Source of the DNA: Cellulomonas_A sp047229345
GTDB taxonomy: Bacteria; Actinomycetota; Actinomycetes; Actinomycetales; Cellulomonadaceae
DNA: 64,000 bases
Direction of reading: 5' to 3'
NCBI RefSeq assembly: GCF_047229345.1
Contig: NZ_JBFTER010000009.1
Location: 1-64,000 of the forward strand
Part shown: in pieces, positions 49,136-57,570 of the stretch
Position numbering within the stretch: position 1 is the stretch's first letter
Layout of the letters: every line of letters starts with the position of its first letter
Position numbers and translations under genes: made by a program
Notes under the pieces: generated by a model
What the model was told of the DNA's origin: nothing
Databases searched by the model: none
The model's input: only the letters and a program-made list of their open reading frames with translations

Positions 49136-49840
49136 GTGACGACGCGCCGGTGGAACACCGAGACCCACCTGGCGCGCGTGCGCCGGGCCCGGCGCGTCAA
49201 CCGGGTGCTCGCGCTGCGCTACCCCGACGCGCACTGCGAGCTCGACTTCACGACGCCGCTCGAGCTGCTGGTCGCGACCGTGCTGTCCGCGCAGACCACC
49301 GACGTGCGCGTCAACCAGGTCACCCCCGAGCTGTTCTCGCGCTACCCGGACGCGGCGGCGTACGCGTCGGCGAACCGCGAGGACCTCCAGGACGTGCTGC
49401 GCCCCACCGGCTTCTTCCGCGCCAAGGCCGACGCGGTCATCGGCATCGGGCAGGCGCTCGTCGAGCGGTTCGGCGGCGAGGTCCCGGCGCGGCTCGAGGA
49501 CCTGGTGACGCTCCCGGGCGTCGGCCGCAAGACGGCGAACGTCGTGCTCGGCAACGCGTTCGGCGTCCCGGGGATCACGGTCGACACCCACGTCGGCCGG
49601 CTCGCCCGGCGGCTCGGCTGGACGGAGTCCGAGGACCCCGTCAAGGTCGAGCTGGAGCTCGGCGAGCTCGTCGAGAAGCGCGAGTGGACCATGGCGTCGC
49701 ACCGGCTGATCTTCCACGGCCGGCGCACGTGCTTCGCCCGCAACCCCGCGTGCGGGGCGTGCCCGGTCGCGCTCGACTGCCCGTCGTACGGGGTGGGCGA
49801 GACCGACCCGGAGCGCGCCGAGGCGATGCTCAAGGGCTGA
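49136..49840 (+). CDS. nth: Endonuclease III (DNA glycosylase/AP lyase)
   Basis: 234 residues from GTG 49136. Helix-hairpin-helix LPGVGRKTANVVLGNAFGVPGITVDTHV holds the catalytic Lys and Asp, and CFARNPACGACPVALDC is the [4Fe-4S] cluster C-x6-C-x2-C-x5-C. It removes oxidised pyrimidines and nicks the DNA. LLVATVLSAQTTDVRVN is the typical N-terminal block. Position matches Rv3674c. Confidence 0.97.
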   Translation: MTTRRWNTETHLARVRRARRVNRVLALRYPDAHCELDFTTPLELLVATVLSAQTTDVRVNQVTPELFSRYPDAAAYASANREDLQDVLRPTGFFRAKADAVIGIGQALVERFGGEVPARLEDLVTLPGVGRKTANVVLGNAFGVPGITVDTHVGRLARRLGWTESEDPVKVELELGELVEKREWTMASHRLIFHGRRTCFARNPACGACPVALDCPSYGVGETDPERAEAMLKG

Positions 49841-49936
49841 CGCCCGCGGCCCGACCACGCGCCGCGGCCCCCGCGATGCCCGTTCCCGCAGGGCGAGCAC
49901 GCCCGACGACCGCGCCGCCGTCCCGGTCGTGCGGAG

Positions 49937-50866
49937 TCAGACGGGCGCGACCTCGCGGAGCCACCGCAGCAGCAGCTCGTTGACCCGCTCGGGCGCCTCC
50001 TCGGCGAGGAAGTGCCCCTTCCCGGGGATGAGCTCGAACCGGTAGCCGGCGCCGAGCCCGCGAGCGACCCGCCCCGTGGCTGCGGCGTAGGGCGCCGAGC
50101 GGCAGCCGTCCGCACCGCCGTGCAGCTGCAGGACCGGGACCGCCTCGGCCGCGCGCAGGGCCGCGAGGTGGCGTTGGCCGTCCATGCGGGGGCCCGAGCG
50201 CACGAGCCAGCGCACCTGCTCCATCGCCGAGTGCGCGGCGAACGGCACGGACGCGGCGCGGCGGTACGTGGTCGCGACCTCCGGCGTGAGCCACGCCGTG
50301 CCGCCCGACCACTCCCGCAGGAGGCGGACCACGAGGTCCGTGCGGGTCAGCGCGCGCTCGGGCAGGAGCGGGAGCTGGAAGAACGCGAGGTGACGGGCCG
50401 CGCGGAGCCGGAGCGCGGCGCCGCGCTGCGAGCGGGCCTGCAGGGGGTGCGGGGCGGAGAGCGCCGCGACCGCGAGCGTGACGTCGGGCTGGTAGGCGGG
50501 CATCGCCCACGCGACCTCGCCGCCCGTGCCGCTGCCGACGACGACCGCGCGCTGCGAGCCGAGCGAGCGCACGAGCCCGGCGACGTCCCGGACGAGGGTC
50601 GGCACGTCGTAGCCGAGCGGGGGCTTGTCGGAGCCGCCCGACCCGCGCAGGTCCATCGCGGCGACCCGGTACCCCGCCTCCGCGAGCGCGGGCACCTGGT
50701 GCCGCCACGCCCACCAGAACTGCGGGAACCCGTGCAGGAGGACCACGAGCGGGGCGTCGTTGTCGTCCGGCCCGGCGAGCGCGACGTGGAAGCGGGCGCC
50801 GTTCGCGGCGACGTGCTGGTGCCGCCAGGGTCCGTCGATGAGCAGGGTGGAGGAGTCGACGGTCAC
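49937..50866 (-). CDS. Epoxide-hydrolase-like alpha/beta-fold protein lacking the nucleophile
   Basis: 309 residues. VVLLHGFPQFWWAWRHQVPALAEAGYRVAAMDLRGSGGSDKP is the epoxide hydrolase opening and GKGHFLAEEAPERV holds the catalytic His. At the nucleophile elbow the family reads VGHDWGG or VGHSMGG; here it is VVGSGTGGEVAW, with Gly where Asp or Ser is needed. It may be catalytically inert or use another residue. Single gene, between nth and glnR. Confidence 0.85.
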   Translation of the reverse strand: MTVDSSTLLIDGPWRHQHVAANGARFHVALAGPDDNDAPLVVLLHGFPQFWWAWRHQVPALAEAGYRVAAMDLRGSGGSDKPPLGYDVPTLVRDVAGLVRSLGSQRAVVVGSGTGGEVAWAMPAYQPDVTLAVAALSAPHPLQARSQRGAALRLRAARHLAFFQLPLLPERALTRTDLVVRLLREWSGGTAWLTPEVATTYRRAASVPFAAHSAMEQVRWLVRSGPRMDGQRHLAALRAAEAVPVLQLHGGADGCRSAPYAAATGRVARGLGAGYRFELIPGKGHFLAEEAPERVNELLLRWLREVAPV

Positions 50867-50970
50867 CCCGGGGAACCTACCGCCTGGCGGGGTCCGCAGG
50901 GGCCGCCGTCATCCGTCCGGGGTGACCGGGCGGGCACCGCGGTGGCGCACAGGTGGGCGGGTGGGCGCCG

Positions 50971-51717
50971 TCAGGCGTCCGAGGGGAGCCCGGCGTCCTC
51001 GAGCGGCTCGGCGTCGGCCTCGAGGGACGCGGCCGTCCGGCGGTCCTTGGGCGGGTCGAAGCGGTAGCCGACGTTGCGGACCGTGCCGATGAGCTGCTCG
51101 TGCTCAGGGCCGAGCTTGGCGCGCAGCCGGCGGACGTGGACGTCGACCGTCCGGGTACCCCCGTAGTAGTCGTACCCCCAGACCTCCTGCAGCAGCTGCG
51201 CGCGCGTGAACACGCGGCCCGGGTGCTGCACGAGGTACTTGAGGAGCTCGAACTCCTTGTAGGTGAGGTCGAGCGGACGGCCGCGCAGCCGCGCGGTGTA
51301 CCCGCCGGCGTCGATCGTGAGCTCGCCCGAGGAGATCTCCTGCGGGGCGTCGTCGTACCCCGCGGTCGCCGCGCGCTCCATGACGAGGCGGAAGCGGGCC
51401 TCGACCTCGGCCGGGCCGGCGTGCTCGAGGACGATGTCGTCCGCGCCCCACTCGGCGGTGACGACCGTCAGGCCGCCCTCCGTGAGGACGAGCACGAGCG
51501 GGACGGTCAGCCCGGTGGCGCGCAGCAGCCGGCACGTGGTGCGGGCGTTCACGAGGTCGCGGCGTGCGTCGAGCACGAGGATGTCGGCGTCGGGCGCGTC
51601 GACGAGTGCCGACGGCTCGACCGGGAGGACCCGCACCCGGTGCGAGAGCAGGCCGAGTGCCGGGAGCACCTGTGCCGAGCCCCCGGAGGACGGTGTGAGG
51701 AGCAGCAGATCTGCCAC
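50971..51717 (-). CDS. glnR: GlnR, global nitrogen regulator (orphan OmpR-type)
   Basis: 248 residues from GTG 51717 after AGGAGG. The receiver-like domain lacks the normal acidic cluster (ADLLLLTPSSGG) but keeps Asp50 in ILVLDARRD, as in Streptomyces and Amycolatopsis GlnR, which works as an unphosphorylated dimer. The winged HTH is SGELTIDAGGYTARLRGRPLDLTYKEFELLKYL...TRTVDVHVRRLRAKLG. The likeness to GlnR is strong over the whole length, including GPAEVEARFRLVMERA and GTRTVDVHVRRL. It activates glnA, amtB and nitrate genes under nitrogen limitation. Confidence 0.95.
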   Translation of the reverse strand: MADLLLLTPSSGGSAQVLPALGLLSHRVRVLPVEPSALVDAPDADILVLDARRDLVNARTTCRLLRATGLTVPLVLVLTEGGLTVVTAEWGADDIVLEHAGPAEVEARFRLVMERAATAGYDDAPQEISSGELTIDAGGYTARLRGRPLDLTYKEFELLKYLVQHPGRVFTRAQLLQEVWGYDYYGGTRTVDVHVRRLRAKLGPEHEQLIGTVRNVGYRFDPPKDRRTAASLEADAEPLEDAGLPSDA

Positions 51718-51815
51718 CGGCGGACCTCCTAGCCTGGGAGTGGCCTTCACGGTACAGGCTCGGCGCGGTCCTCGACGCGGCTGTCCGGGTGGGCCCGTCT
51801 GCGACAATCGTCGCC

Positions 51816-51911
51816 GTGCCCCGCTCCTCGACCCCGTCCGTGCCCGTGAGCCGACCCACCCCGGCGCCGTCCGTGCCGGGCGAGGCGACGGTCCCCGGAC
51901 GGGTGCGGTAG
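51816..51911 (+). CDS. Possible leaderless micropeptide (31 aa)
   Basis: GTG 51816 lies 8 bases after GACAAT (51803-51808), the spacing of a leaderless transcript. The peptide is Pro/Ser/Thr/Val-rich (VPRSSTPSVPVSRPTP...) and ends 6 bp before the next gene. It could be a leader or uORF; codon content could also be chance in GC-rich DNA. Confidence 0.3.
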   Translation: MPRSSTPSVPVSRPTPAPSVPGEATVPGRVR

Positions 51912-51917
51912 GTCCCG

Positions 51918-52682
51918 GTGCAGGTCTCGACACGTGCGGTCTCCACGGCCGCGCTCGCGGCGCTCGTCGCCGTCGCGGGCTACGTGAGCGACCCGACGGT
52001 GCTCGACGTGCCGTACGCGCAGTACGCGCTGCCCGCCGTCGTGGCGTTGCTCACCGTCGCGTTCGCGATCGGCTGGCCGGTCCTGGCGCAGCTCCCGGGC
52101 CGGCTGGGCTCGTCGATCGTGATCGCCCTCGTCGGCGTCGGTGCCGTCGCGACGGTCCAGCGGACCGTCGACGAGCCGTACCTGCGCGGGCTGCCGGTCG
52201 TGTTCGCGTTCTCGGTGCTGCTCGCGTTCGTCAACGAGCTCGCGCGGCGCGGCGGGCGCGAGCGGCTCGTCGAGTCGGTCACGGGCACGGTCGCGGGGAC
52301 GCTCATCGCGGTCACCGCCGCGGGCTGGGTCGCGACGCAGCACACGCCCGGCGGGGCCAGCCTGCTCGTGGCCGGGGCGCTCGCGCTCGCGGCGGGCTCG
52401 GCGGCGTCCGCGCTGCCCTTCCACGGCTGGACGGGCGCCGGTGTGACGACCGGCGTGGCGGCGGCCGCGGGGGCCGTCGGCGGGCTCGTGCTGCCGTCGA
52501 TCGACCCGCTGGCCGGTGCGCTGCTCGGCATCGGGGTCGGGGTGCTCGTGAGCTCGCTCCAGGAGCTGTTCGACCGGCTGCCCGCGCTCTCGCGCCGGCC
52601 CGCGGCGATCGCGGCGCTCGTCGTGCCCGTGCCGGTCACGGGGATCCTCGTCTACGTCGTCGGGCGCGTGCTCGTCGGCTGA
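51918..52682 (+). CDS. Multi-spanning membrane protein of unknown function
   Basis: 254 residues from GTG 51918. About eight helices; conserved-looking parts are YVSDPTVLDVPYAQYALPAVVALLTVAFAIGWPVLAQLP and LPSIDPLAGALLGIGVGVLVSSLQELFDRLP. No transporter or enzyme signature recognised. Adjacent to glnR (divergent, 200-bp gap) as in many actinobacteria. Confidence 0.8.
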   Translation: MQVSTRAVSTAALAALVAVAGYVSDPTVLDVPYAQYALPAVVALLTVAFAIGWPVLAQLPGRLGSSIVIALVGVGAVATVQRTVDEPYLRGLPVVFAFSVLLAFVNELARRGGRERLVESVTGTVAGTLIAVTAAGWVATQHTPGGASLLVAGALALAAGSAASALPFHGWTGAGVTTGVAAAAGAVGGLVLPSIDPLAGALLGIGVGVLVSSLQELFDRLPALSRRPAAIAALVVPVPVTGILVYVVGRVLVG

Positions 52683-52715
52683 GCCGGAGCCTGCGCGCCG
52701 GCTCGACGCCGCGCG

Positions 52716-53087
52716 TCAGTAGACGAGCGCCTGCGCGCCCTCCGCGAGCGACTCCTCGACGAACACCGCCGCCCCGGCGATCCGCACACCGGGCAGCACG
52801 TCGTCGGGCCCGATGCCGCGGCGGGCCGCGCACTGCGTGCAGACCGTGACCCGGCCCCCCTCGAGCACGGTCTCGATCAGGTCCTGCGCGGCGGCGGCGT
52901 GCTCGAGCACGAGGTCGGCCGCGCGCCCCGGGACGCCGAACCACGCCGACTCGCCGGTCAGCCACAGGCTGACGTCCACGCCGGCCGCGACACCGGCGGC
53001 GGCGACGGTCAGGGCCTGGTTCGCGGCCTCGGGCCGGTCGGTGCCGGATGTCGACTTGATCACGAGCGAGCGCCTGGGGGTCGTCAC
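52716..53087 (-). CDS. DsrE/DsrF-family protein
   Basis: 123 residues. SLVIKSTSGTDRPEAANQALTVAAAGVAAGVDVSLWLTGE is the DsrE fold start, and VTVCTQCAARRGI carries two Cys that could carry sulfur. DsrE-like proteins act in sulfur relay or as persulfide carriers; the specific role here is unknown. Confidence 0.88.
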   Translation of the reverse strand: MTTPRRSLVIKSTSGTDRPEAANQALTVAAAGVAAGVDVSLWLTGESAWFGVPGRAADLVLEHAAAAQDLIETVLEGGRVTVCTQCAARRGIGPDDVLPGVRIAGAAVFVEESLAEGAQALVY

Positions 53088-53125
53088 GGGAAGAGCGTAG
53101 GGGTGGGGGTCGTTAGGATCGGGGG

Positions 53126-53233
53126 ATGCACACGCTCGAAGCAGTGTTCATCGGTCTCCTGGTCGCTTCCGCGCTGACCATCGGCTGGTTCTCGGTGTAC
53201 GTGGTGTACCGGCTGTTCAAGGGCCAGCGCTGA
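53126..53233 (+). CDS. 35-residue single-span membrane protein
   Basis: MHTLEAVFIGLLVASALTIG then WFSVYVVYRLFKGQR: a single helix with a basic C-terminal end, probably N-out or N-in membrane-anchored. A TAGGAT at 53114-53119 lies 6 bp before the ATG, so the mRNA may be leaderless. It is upstream of the nitrobindin gene. Confidence 0.7.
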   Translation: MHTLEAVFIGLLVASALTIGWFSVYVVYRLFKGQR

Positions 53234-53298
53234 CCACCGGGTCCTGAGGCCGGGCTGCTGCGGGCGCGTCCCGCACGGTCCGACAGAGGAAGGCAGCC

Positions 53299-53904
53299 AT
53301 GGCATTCACCCTGCCCGAGGGACTCGCTCCCGAGGTGTACCCGCTCGCGTGGCTCGTCGGACGCTGGTCCGGCGAGGGCGTCGTCGGGTACCCCGGCATC
53401 GACGAGGCTCCCTTCACGCAGGTGGTCGAGTTCACCCACGACGGCGGCCCGTACCTCGCGTACACGTCGACCATCCGCCTCGTGGAGGTGCCCGACGACG
53501 CCGCCGCCCTCGTCGCGGACGGCGTGACGCCCGACGGTCCCGCGCACGACGACGTGCCGCCCGGCCCGGTCGACGGACCAGGGCCCGTGTGGGCGACCGA
53601 GTCCGGCTACTGGCGCGTCCCGCCGGAGCGCACGGACGAGCTGACCGACGAGCAGCACCCCGTCGAGGTGCTCCTCTCCGACCCGTCGGGCCACGTCGCG
53701 CTGTACGTCGGCGCGGTCGGCAAGGGGCGCATCGACCTGGTGAGCGACCTCATCGCGCGCACCGCGACCGGTGCCGAGGTCAGTGCCGGCAAGCGGCTCT
53801 ACGGGCTCGTCGAGGGCGACCTCATGTGGGCCCACGACATCGCGGCGTTCGGCCACCCGATGCAGTCGTACGCGTCGGCGCGCCTCGTCCGGGACGGGTC
53901 CTGA
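53299..53904 (+). CDS. Nitrobindin-type heme protein (FABP-like)
   Basis: 201 residues. A beta-barrel starting YPLAWLVGRWSGEGVVGYPGI (the GxWxGxG motif) and ending LMWAHDIAAFGHPMQSYASARL, where His residues could ligate heme. An inserted Pro/Asp-rich loop (DGVTPDGPAHDDVPPGPVDGPGP) is longer than usual. Mycobacterial homologue Rv2717c binds ferric heme and handles peroxynitrite. The next gene overlaps its TGA. Confidence 0.9.
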   Translation: MAFTLPEGLAPEVYPLAWLVGRWSGEGVVGYPGIDEAPFTQVVEFTHDGGPYLAYTSTIRLVEVPDDAAALVADGVTPDGPAHDDVPPGPVDGPGPVWATESGYWRVPPERTDELTDEQHPVEVLLSDPSGHVALYVGAVGKGRIDLVSDLIARTATGAEVSAGKRLYGLVEGDLMWAHDIAAFGHPMQSYASARLVRDGS

Positions 53905-55199
53905 TGACCACGGGCACCGGGCCGGAGCTCGGGCAGGCCGTCACGGGCACCCCGGACACCCCGCTCGCCGAGGGCGCCGGGACGCTGACCGGGGCCGCGG
54001 GCGCCGTCGGGCAGGGCCTGACCGAGGGTGACGCGACGGCGGTCGTGGCACCGCCCCGGCACACCTCGCCGCTGCTGCGCCGCCGCGGGGCCGTCGCCGG
54101 CGCCGGGCCGGACGCCGGCGTCGCGTGGCACTACGGGGACCCGACCGCCGAGCAGCGCGCGCTCACCCGCGGGGGAGCGGTCGTCGACCAGTCCCACCTC
54201 GGGGTCGTGCGCGTCGCGGGCCCGGACCGGCTCACGTGGCTGCACTCGATCACGTCGCAGCACCTCACGGACCTCGCGCCGCGGACCTCGACCGAGCTGC
54301 TCGTGCTCAGCCCGCAGGGGCACGTCGAGCACGCCGCGGGCGTCGTCGACGACGGCGAGGCGACCTGGCTGATCACCGAGGGCGCGCACGCGCCGACCCT
54401 CGCCGCGTGGCTGGACCGCATGCGCTTCACGCTGCGCGTCGAGGTCGCCGACGTGACGGACGACTGGGCTGCGATCGGCGAGCCGGTCTCCGCCGAGGGC
54501 GCCGAGGGCGAGCCGATCACCTGGCGCGACCCCTGGCCGCACACCGCGCCGGGCGGCACCCGCTACGGGCCCGACGACGCGCAGCACCCCGGGCTCGACC
54601 GGGCGTGGCGGCTCGTGCTCGTGCCGCGCGCCGAGCTCGCCGAGGCCGTCGCCGCGCGCGAGGCCGCCGGCTGGCCGCTCGTCGGCACGTGGGCCAGCGA
54701 GGCCGTGCGCGTCGAGGCGTGGCGTCCGCGGCTCGGCCGCGAGGTCGACCACCGCTCGATCCCGCACGAGCTGGACTGGCTGCGCACCGCGGTGCACCTC
54801 GTCAAGGGCTGCTACCGCGGCCAGGAGACGGTCGCGCGCGTGCACAACCTCGGCCGACCGCCGCGCCGGCTCGTCATGCTGCACCTCGACGGGTCCGGCC
54901 ACCTGCTGCCCGAGCCGGGCGCGGAGGTCCGCGAGCTCGGGGACCTCGCGAACGGCGGCCAGGCCGGGCGCGCGGTCGGTCAGGTCACGAGCGTCGCGCG
55001 GCACCACGAGCTCGGGCCCGTCGCGCTCGCGGTCGTCAAGCGCTCGACGCCGGTGGACGCCGAGCTCGTCGTCGACTGCGACGGCGGGGCGGTCGCGGCC
55101 GGCCAGGAGGTCGTCGTCGCGGGCGAGGGGGTCTCGGCCGACCGGCCCGCCGCCCGCGGGCCCCTGACGCGCGGCCTGGGGCAGCGCCCGAGCCTGTGA
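53904..55199 (+). CDS. ygfZ: Folate-binding protein YgfZ (Fe-S assembly factor)
   Basis: 431 residues. The GcvT-like fold with VDQSHLGVVRVAGPDRLTWLHSITSQHLTDL and the signature KGCYRGQETVARVHNLG, the Cys needed for function. It helps assemble or repair [4Fe-4S] clusters. A ~50-residue Gly/Ala/Thr-rich N-terminal extension is unusual. TGATG coupling to the nitrobindin gene. Confidence 0.95.
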   Translation: MTTGTGPELGQAVTGTPDTPLAEGAGTLTGAAGAVGQGLTEGDATAVVAPPRHTSPLLRRRGAVAGAGPDAGVAWHYGDPTAEQRALTRGGAVVDQSHLGVVRVAGPDRLTWLHSITSQHLTDLAPRTSTELLVLSPQGHVEHAAGVVDDGEATWLITEGAHAPTLAAWLDRMRFTLRVEVADVTDDWAAIGEPVSAEGAEGEPITWRDPWPHTAPGGTRYGPDDAQHPGLDRAWRLVLVPRAELAEAVAAREAAGWPLVGTWASEAVRVEAWRPRLGREVDHRSIPHELDWLRTAVHLVKGCYRGQETVARVHNLGRPPRRLVMLHLDGSGHLLPEPGAEVRELGDLANGGQAGRAVGQVTSVARHHELGPVALAVVKRSTPVDAELVVDCDGGAVAAGQEVVVAGEGVSADRPAARGPLTRGLGQRPSL

Positions 55200-55221
55200 C
55201 CGTCCGGGCGGTGGTGCGCGC

Positions 55222-56352
55222 GTGAGCGAGGCGACCACGCCCGACGAGCCGGGCTTCCGGCGGGCGGCCCGCGTGCAGGTCGCCGCGCGCGTGCGCCAGG
55301 GCCGGGCGCGGGTGCGGACGTCGTTCGTCCCGACGCTCCAGGCCGCGGTCGCGGCGGGCCTGTCGTGGGCGCTGGCCTACTACGCGCTCGGCCACGAGTT
55401 CCCGTTCTTCGCACCCGTCTGCGCGTGGGTCGCGCTCGGGTTCAGCGCGGACCGGCAGGTGCGGCGCGTCGCGGAGCTCGCCGTGGGCGTCGCGATCGGT
55501 GTCGGGCTCGGCGACCTCGTCGTGCACGTCATCGGGAGCGGCCCCTGGCAGATCGCGCTCGTCCTGTTCGTCTCCGCGACGCTGGCCCGGTTCATCGACC
55601 GCGGGGCCGTCCTCACGACGCAGGCCGGGGTGCAGGCGATCGTCATCGTCGGGCTGCCGGCGCTCTCCGCCTCCGGCAGCAGCCCGCTCGGGCGGTGGAC
55701 CGACGCCCTCGTCGGCGGCGTGGTCGCGCTCGGGGTCGCGGCGCTCAGCCCCGACGACCCGCGGCGCCGCCCCCGTGCGCAGGCCCGGCAGGCGGTGCTC
55801 GAGCTCGCCGGGATGCTGGACGTCCTGGCCCGCGGGCTGCGGACCGGCTCGGCGCACGACGTCGAGGACGCCCTGATCCGCGGCCGGGCGTCCCAGCCCG
55901 CGCTCGACGACTGGCGCGAGGGGGCGGCGAACGCCCGCAACCTCGCCCGTGTCTCGCCTGCGGGTCGACGGCACCGCGACGAGCTGGGGGCGCTCGGGGC
56001 CTCGGCGGTCTACGTCGACCGGGCCATGCGCAACGCGCGCGTGCTGGCGCGGCGCTCGCTGTCGGTCGTCGAGGCCGACCACGACCGGGGCCTCGGCGAG
56101 GTCGGCGGGACGCTCGAGCAGCTCGCGCGCGCCACCGAGTCGCTCGCGGGCTCGCTCGCGGTCGGGGGTGGCACGCTCCCGACCCGGCGCGAGCTGGTCG
56201 CGGTCGCCGAGCGGCTCGACCCGTTCCGGCTGGCCCCCGACGACTGGCAGGTGCAGAGCCTCGTGCTGCTGCTCCGCTCGCTCACCGTCGACCTGCTCGA
56301 GGCGGCCGGCGCCCCGGGCGGCGAGGCCCGCGAGGCGCTGCCGGAGCTGTGA
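55222..56352 (+). CDS. FUSC-family inner membrane protein
   Basis: 376 residues from GTG 55222. Six helices near the N-terminus (AALQAAVAAGLSWALAYYALGHEFPFFAPVCAWVALGFS is the FUSC opening), followed by a long helical cytosolic part with ARRSLSVVEADHDRGLGEVGGTLEQLARATESLAGSLAVGGG. Related to AaeB/FusC exporters of aromatic acids; substrate unknown. Confidence 0.88.
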   Translation: MSEATTPDEPGFRRAARVQVAARVRQGRARVRTSFVPTLQAAVAAGLSWALAYYALGHEFPFFAPVCAWVALGFSADRQVRRVAELAVGVAIGVGLGDLVVHVIGSGPWQIALVLFVSATLARFIDRGAVLTTQAGVQAIVIVGLPALSASGSSPLGRWTDALVGGVVALGVAALSPDDPRRRPRAQARQAVLELAGMLDVLARGLRTGSAHDVEDALIRGRASQPALDDWREGAANARNLARVSPAGRRHRDELGALGASAVYVDRAMRNARVLARRSLSVVEADHDRGLGEVGGTLEQLARATESLAGSLAVGGGTLPTRRELVAVAERLDPFRLAPDDWQVQSLVLLLRSLTVDLLEAAGAPGGEAREALPEL

Positions 56353-56436
56353 GGCGGGCGCGGCGACGCGGAGACCGGTGCGGGGTCGACCCCGGAGCGG
56401 GAGCGCCCCGGACGCGCGGCCACGTAGGCTCGCCTC

Positions 56437-56772
56437 GTGATCGGAGCCGTGCAGACCCTCGTCTATGTCGCGTTCTACGTCGTGATCTTCCTGCTCGCGG
56501 TGTGGGCGCTGGTCGACCTGCTGCGGCGCCCCGCGCAGGCGTTCCTCAGCGCGGGCAAGCGGACCAAGAAGTTCTGGGGGCTGGTCCTCGGGGCCGCGGT
56601 CCTGTTCGCGTTCGTCGCGCTGCCCTACCCGATCGGCTTCGGGTACCTGAGCTTCCTCGCGCTCGGCAGCGCGGTCGCCGCCGCCGTCTACCTCGCCGAC
56701 GTCAAGCCCGCGGTCACGCCGTACTCGGGCGGGCGCGGGCGCGGTCCGTCGGGTCCGCGCGGCGGCTGGTGA
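56437..56772 (+). CDS. DUF2516 family membrane protein
   Basis: 111 residues from GTG 56437, possibly leaderless (TAGGCT 10 bp before). Three helices with VWALVDLLRRPAQAFLSAGKRTKKFWGLVLGAAVL, the DUF2516 core, and a Gly/Arg-rich C-terminus. Function unknown; a common neighbour of dtd in actinobacteria. Confidence 0.85.
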   Translation: MIGAVQTLVYVAFYVVIFLLAVWALVDLLRRPAQAFLSAGKRTKKFWGLVLGAAVLFAFVALPYPIGFGYLSFLALGSAVAAAVYLADVKPAVTPYSGGRGRGPSGPRGGW

Positions 56773-56839
56773 GGGCCCTGCTGGTGAGGGCGCGCCCCGT
56801 CCTCGTCACGCGCGCCGGCGCCGCCGCGGGAGCGCGCCA

Positions 56840-57280
56840 GTGAGGGCCGTGGTCCAGCGGGTCACGCGCGCGTCCGTCACGGTCGACGGCGACGTCGTGG
56901 GCCGGCTCGACCGTCCGGGGCTCGTCGCGTTCGTCGGCGTGACGCCCGGGGACGGCCCGGCGCAGGTCGAGCTGATCGCCCGGAAGATCGCGGACCTGCG
57001 GATCCTGCGCGACGAGCAGTCGGTGCTCGACGTGGGCGCGCCCGTGCTCGTGGTCAGCCAGTTCACGCTCTACGCCGACACGCGCAAGGGCCGGCGGCCC
57101 ACGTGGAACGCCGCCGCTCCCGGCGACGTCGCCGAGCCGCTCGTGGACGCGGTGGTCACGGCGCTGCAGGAGCGGGGCATCGAGGTCGCGACCGGGGTGT
57201 TCGGGGCTGACATGGCCGTCGAGCTCGTCAACGACGGGCCCGTGACGATCCTGCTGGAGTCGGTGCCCGAGCCCGCGTGA
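56840..57280 (+). CDS. dtd: D-aminoacyl-tRNA deacylase
   Basis: 146 residues. VVQRVTRASVTVDG, VSQFTLYADTRKGRRP (SQFTLYA) and ELVNDGPVTILL (NDGPVT) are the invariant motifs. It removes D-amino acids and glycine from mischarged tRNA. Starts with GTG after a short gap from DUF2516. Confidence 0.97.
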   Translation: MRAVVQRVTRASVTVDGDVVGRLDRPGLVAFVGVTPGDGPAQVELIARKIADLRILRDEQSVLDVGAPVLVVSQFTLYADTRKGRRPTWNAAAPGDVAEPLVDAVVTALQERGIEVATGVFGADMAVELVNDGPVTILLESVPEPA

Positions 57281-57331
57281 GGCTCCTCCGTCGCTGCGAC
57301 GGCGCGCACGACCGTCCCGGACAACCGTCCA

Positions 57332-57359
57332 CATTCCGGGCGCGATTGCTCCCGGAATG
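57332..57359 (+). terminator. Hairpin after dtd
   Basis: CATTCCGGG and CCCGGAATG form a 9-bp stem with a 10-base loop, 52 bp after the dtd stop. Confidence 0.65.
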
Positions 57360-57570
57360 CCCTGCGGTGCACGTTCCCGCAGGTCAGGGCGGTTGAGCCG
57401 GTCGGGTGAACGGCGGGGCGCCCGGGCGGACCGCCGCGCCGGGCGGTGCGATCGTGAGCGCCGCGCACGGTCCCACGGTTGTCCGGTGGAGTCGCCGGCG
57501 GACGAGGGCACCGGGTCGGAGGTGGGTCGGTGCGCCCCCCGCGGCCGGCGCACCGGCAGGGGGACAGCAC

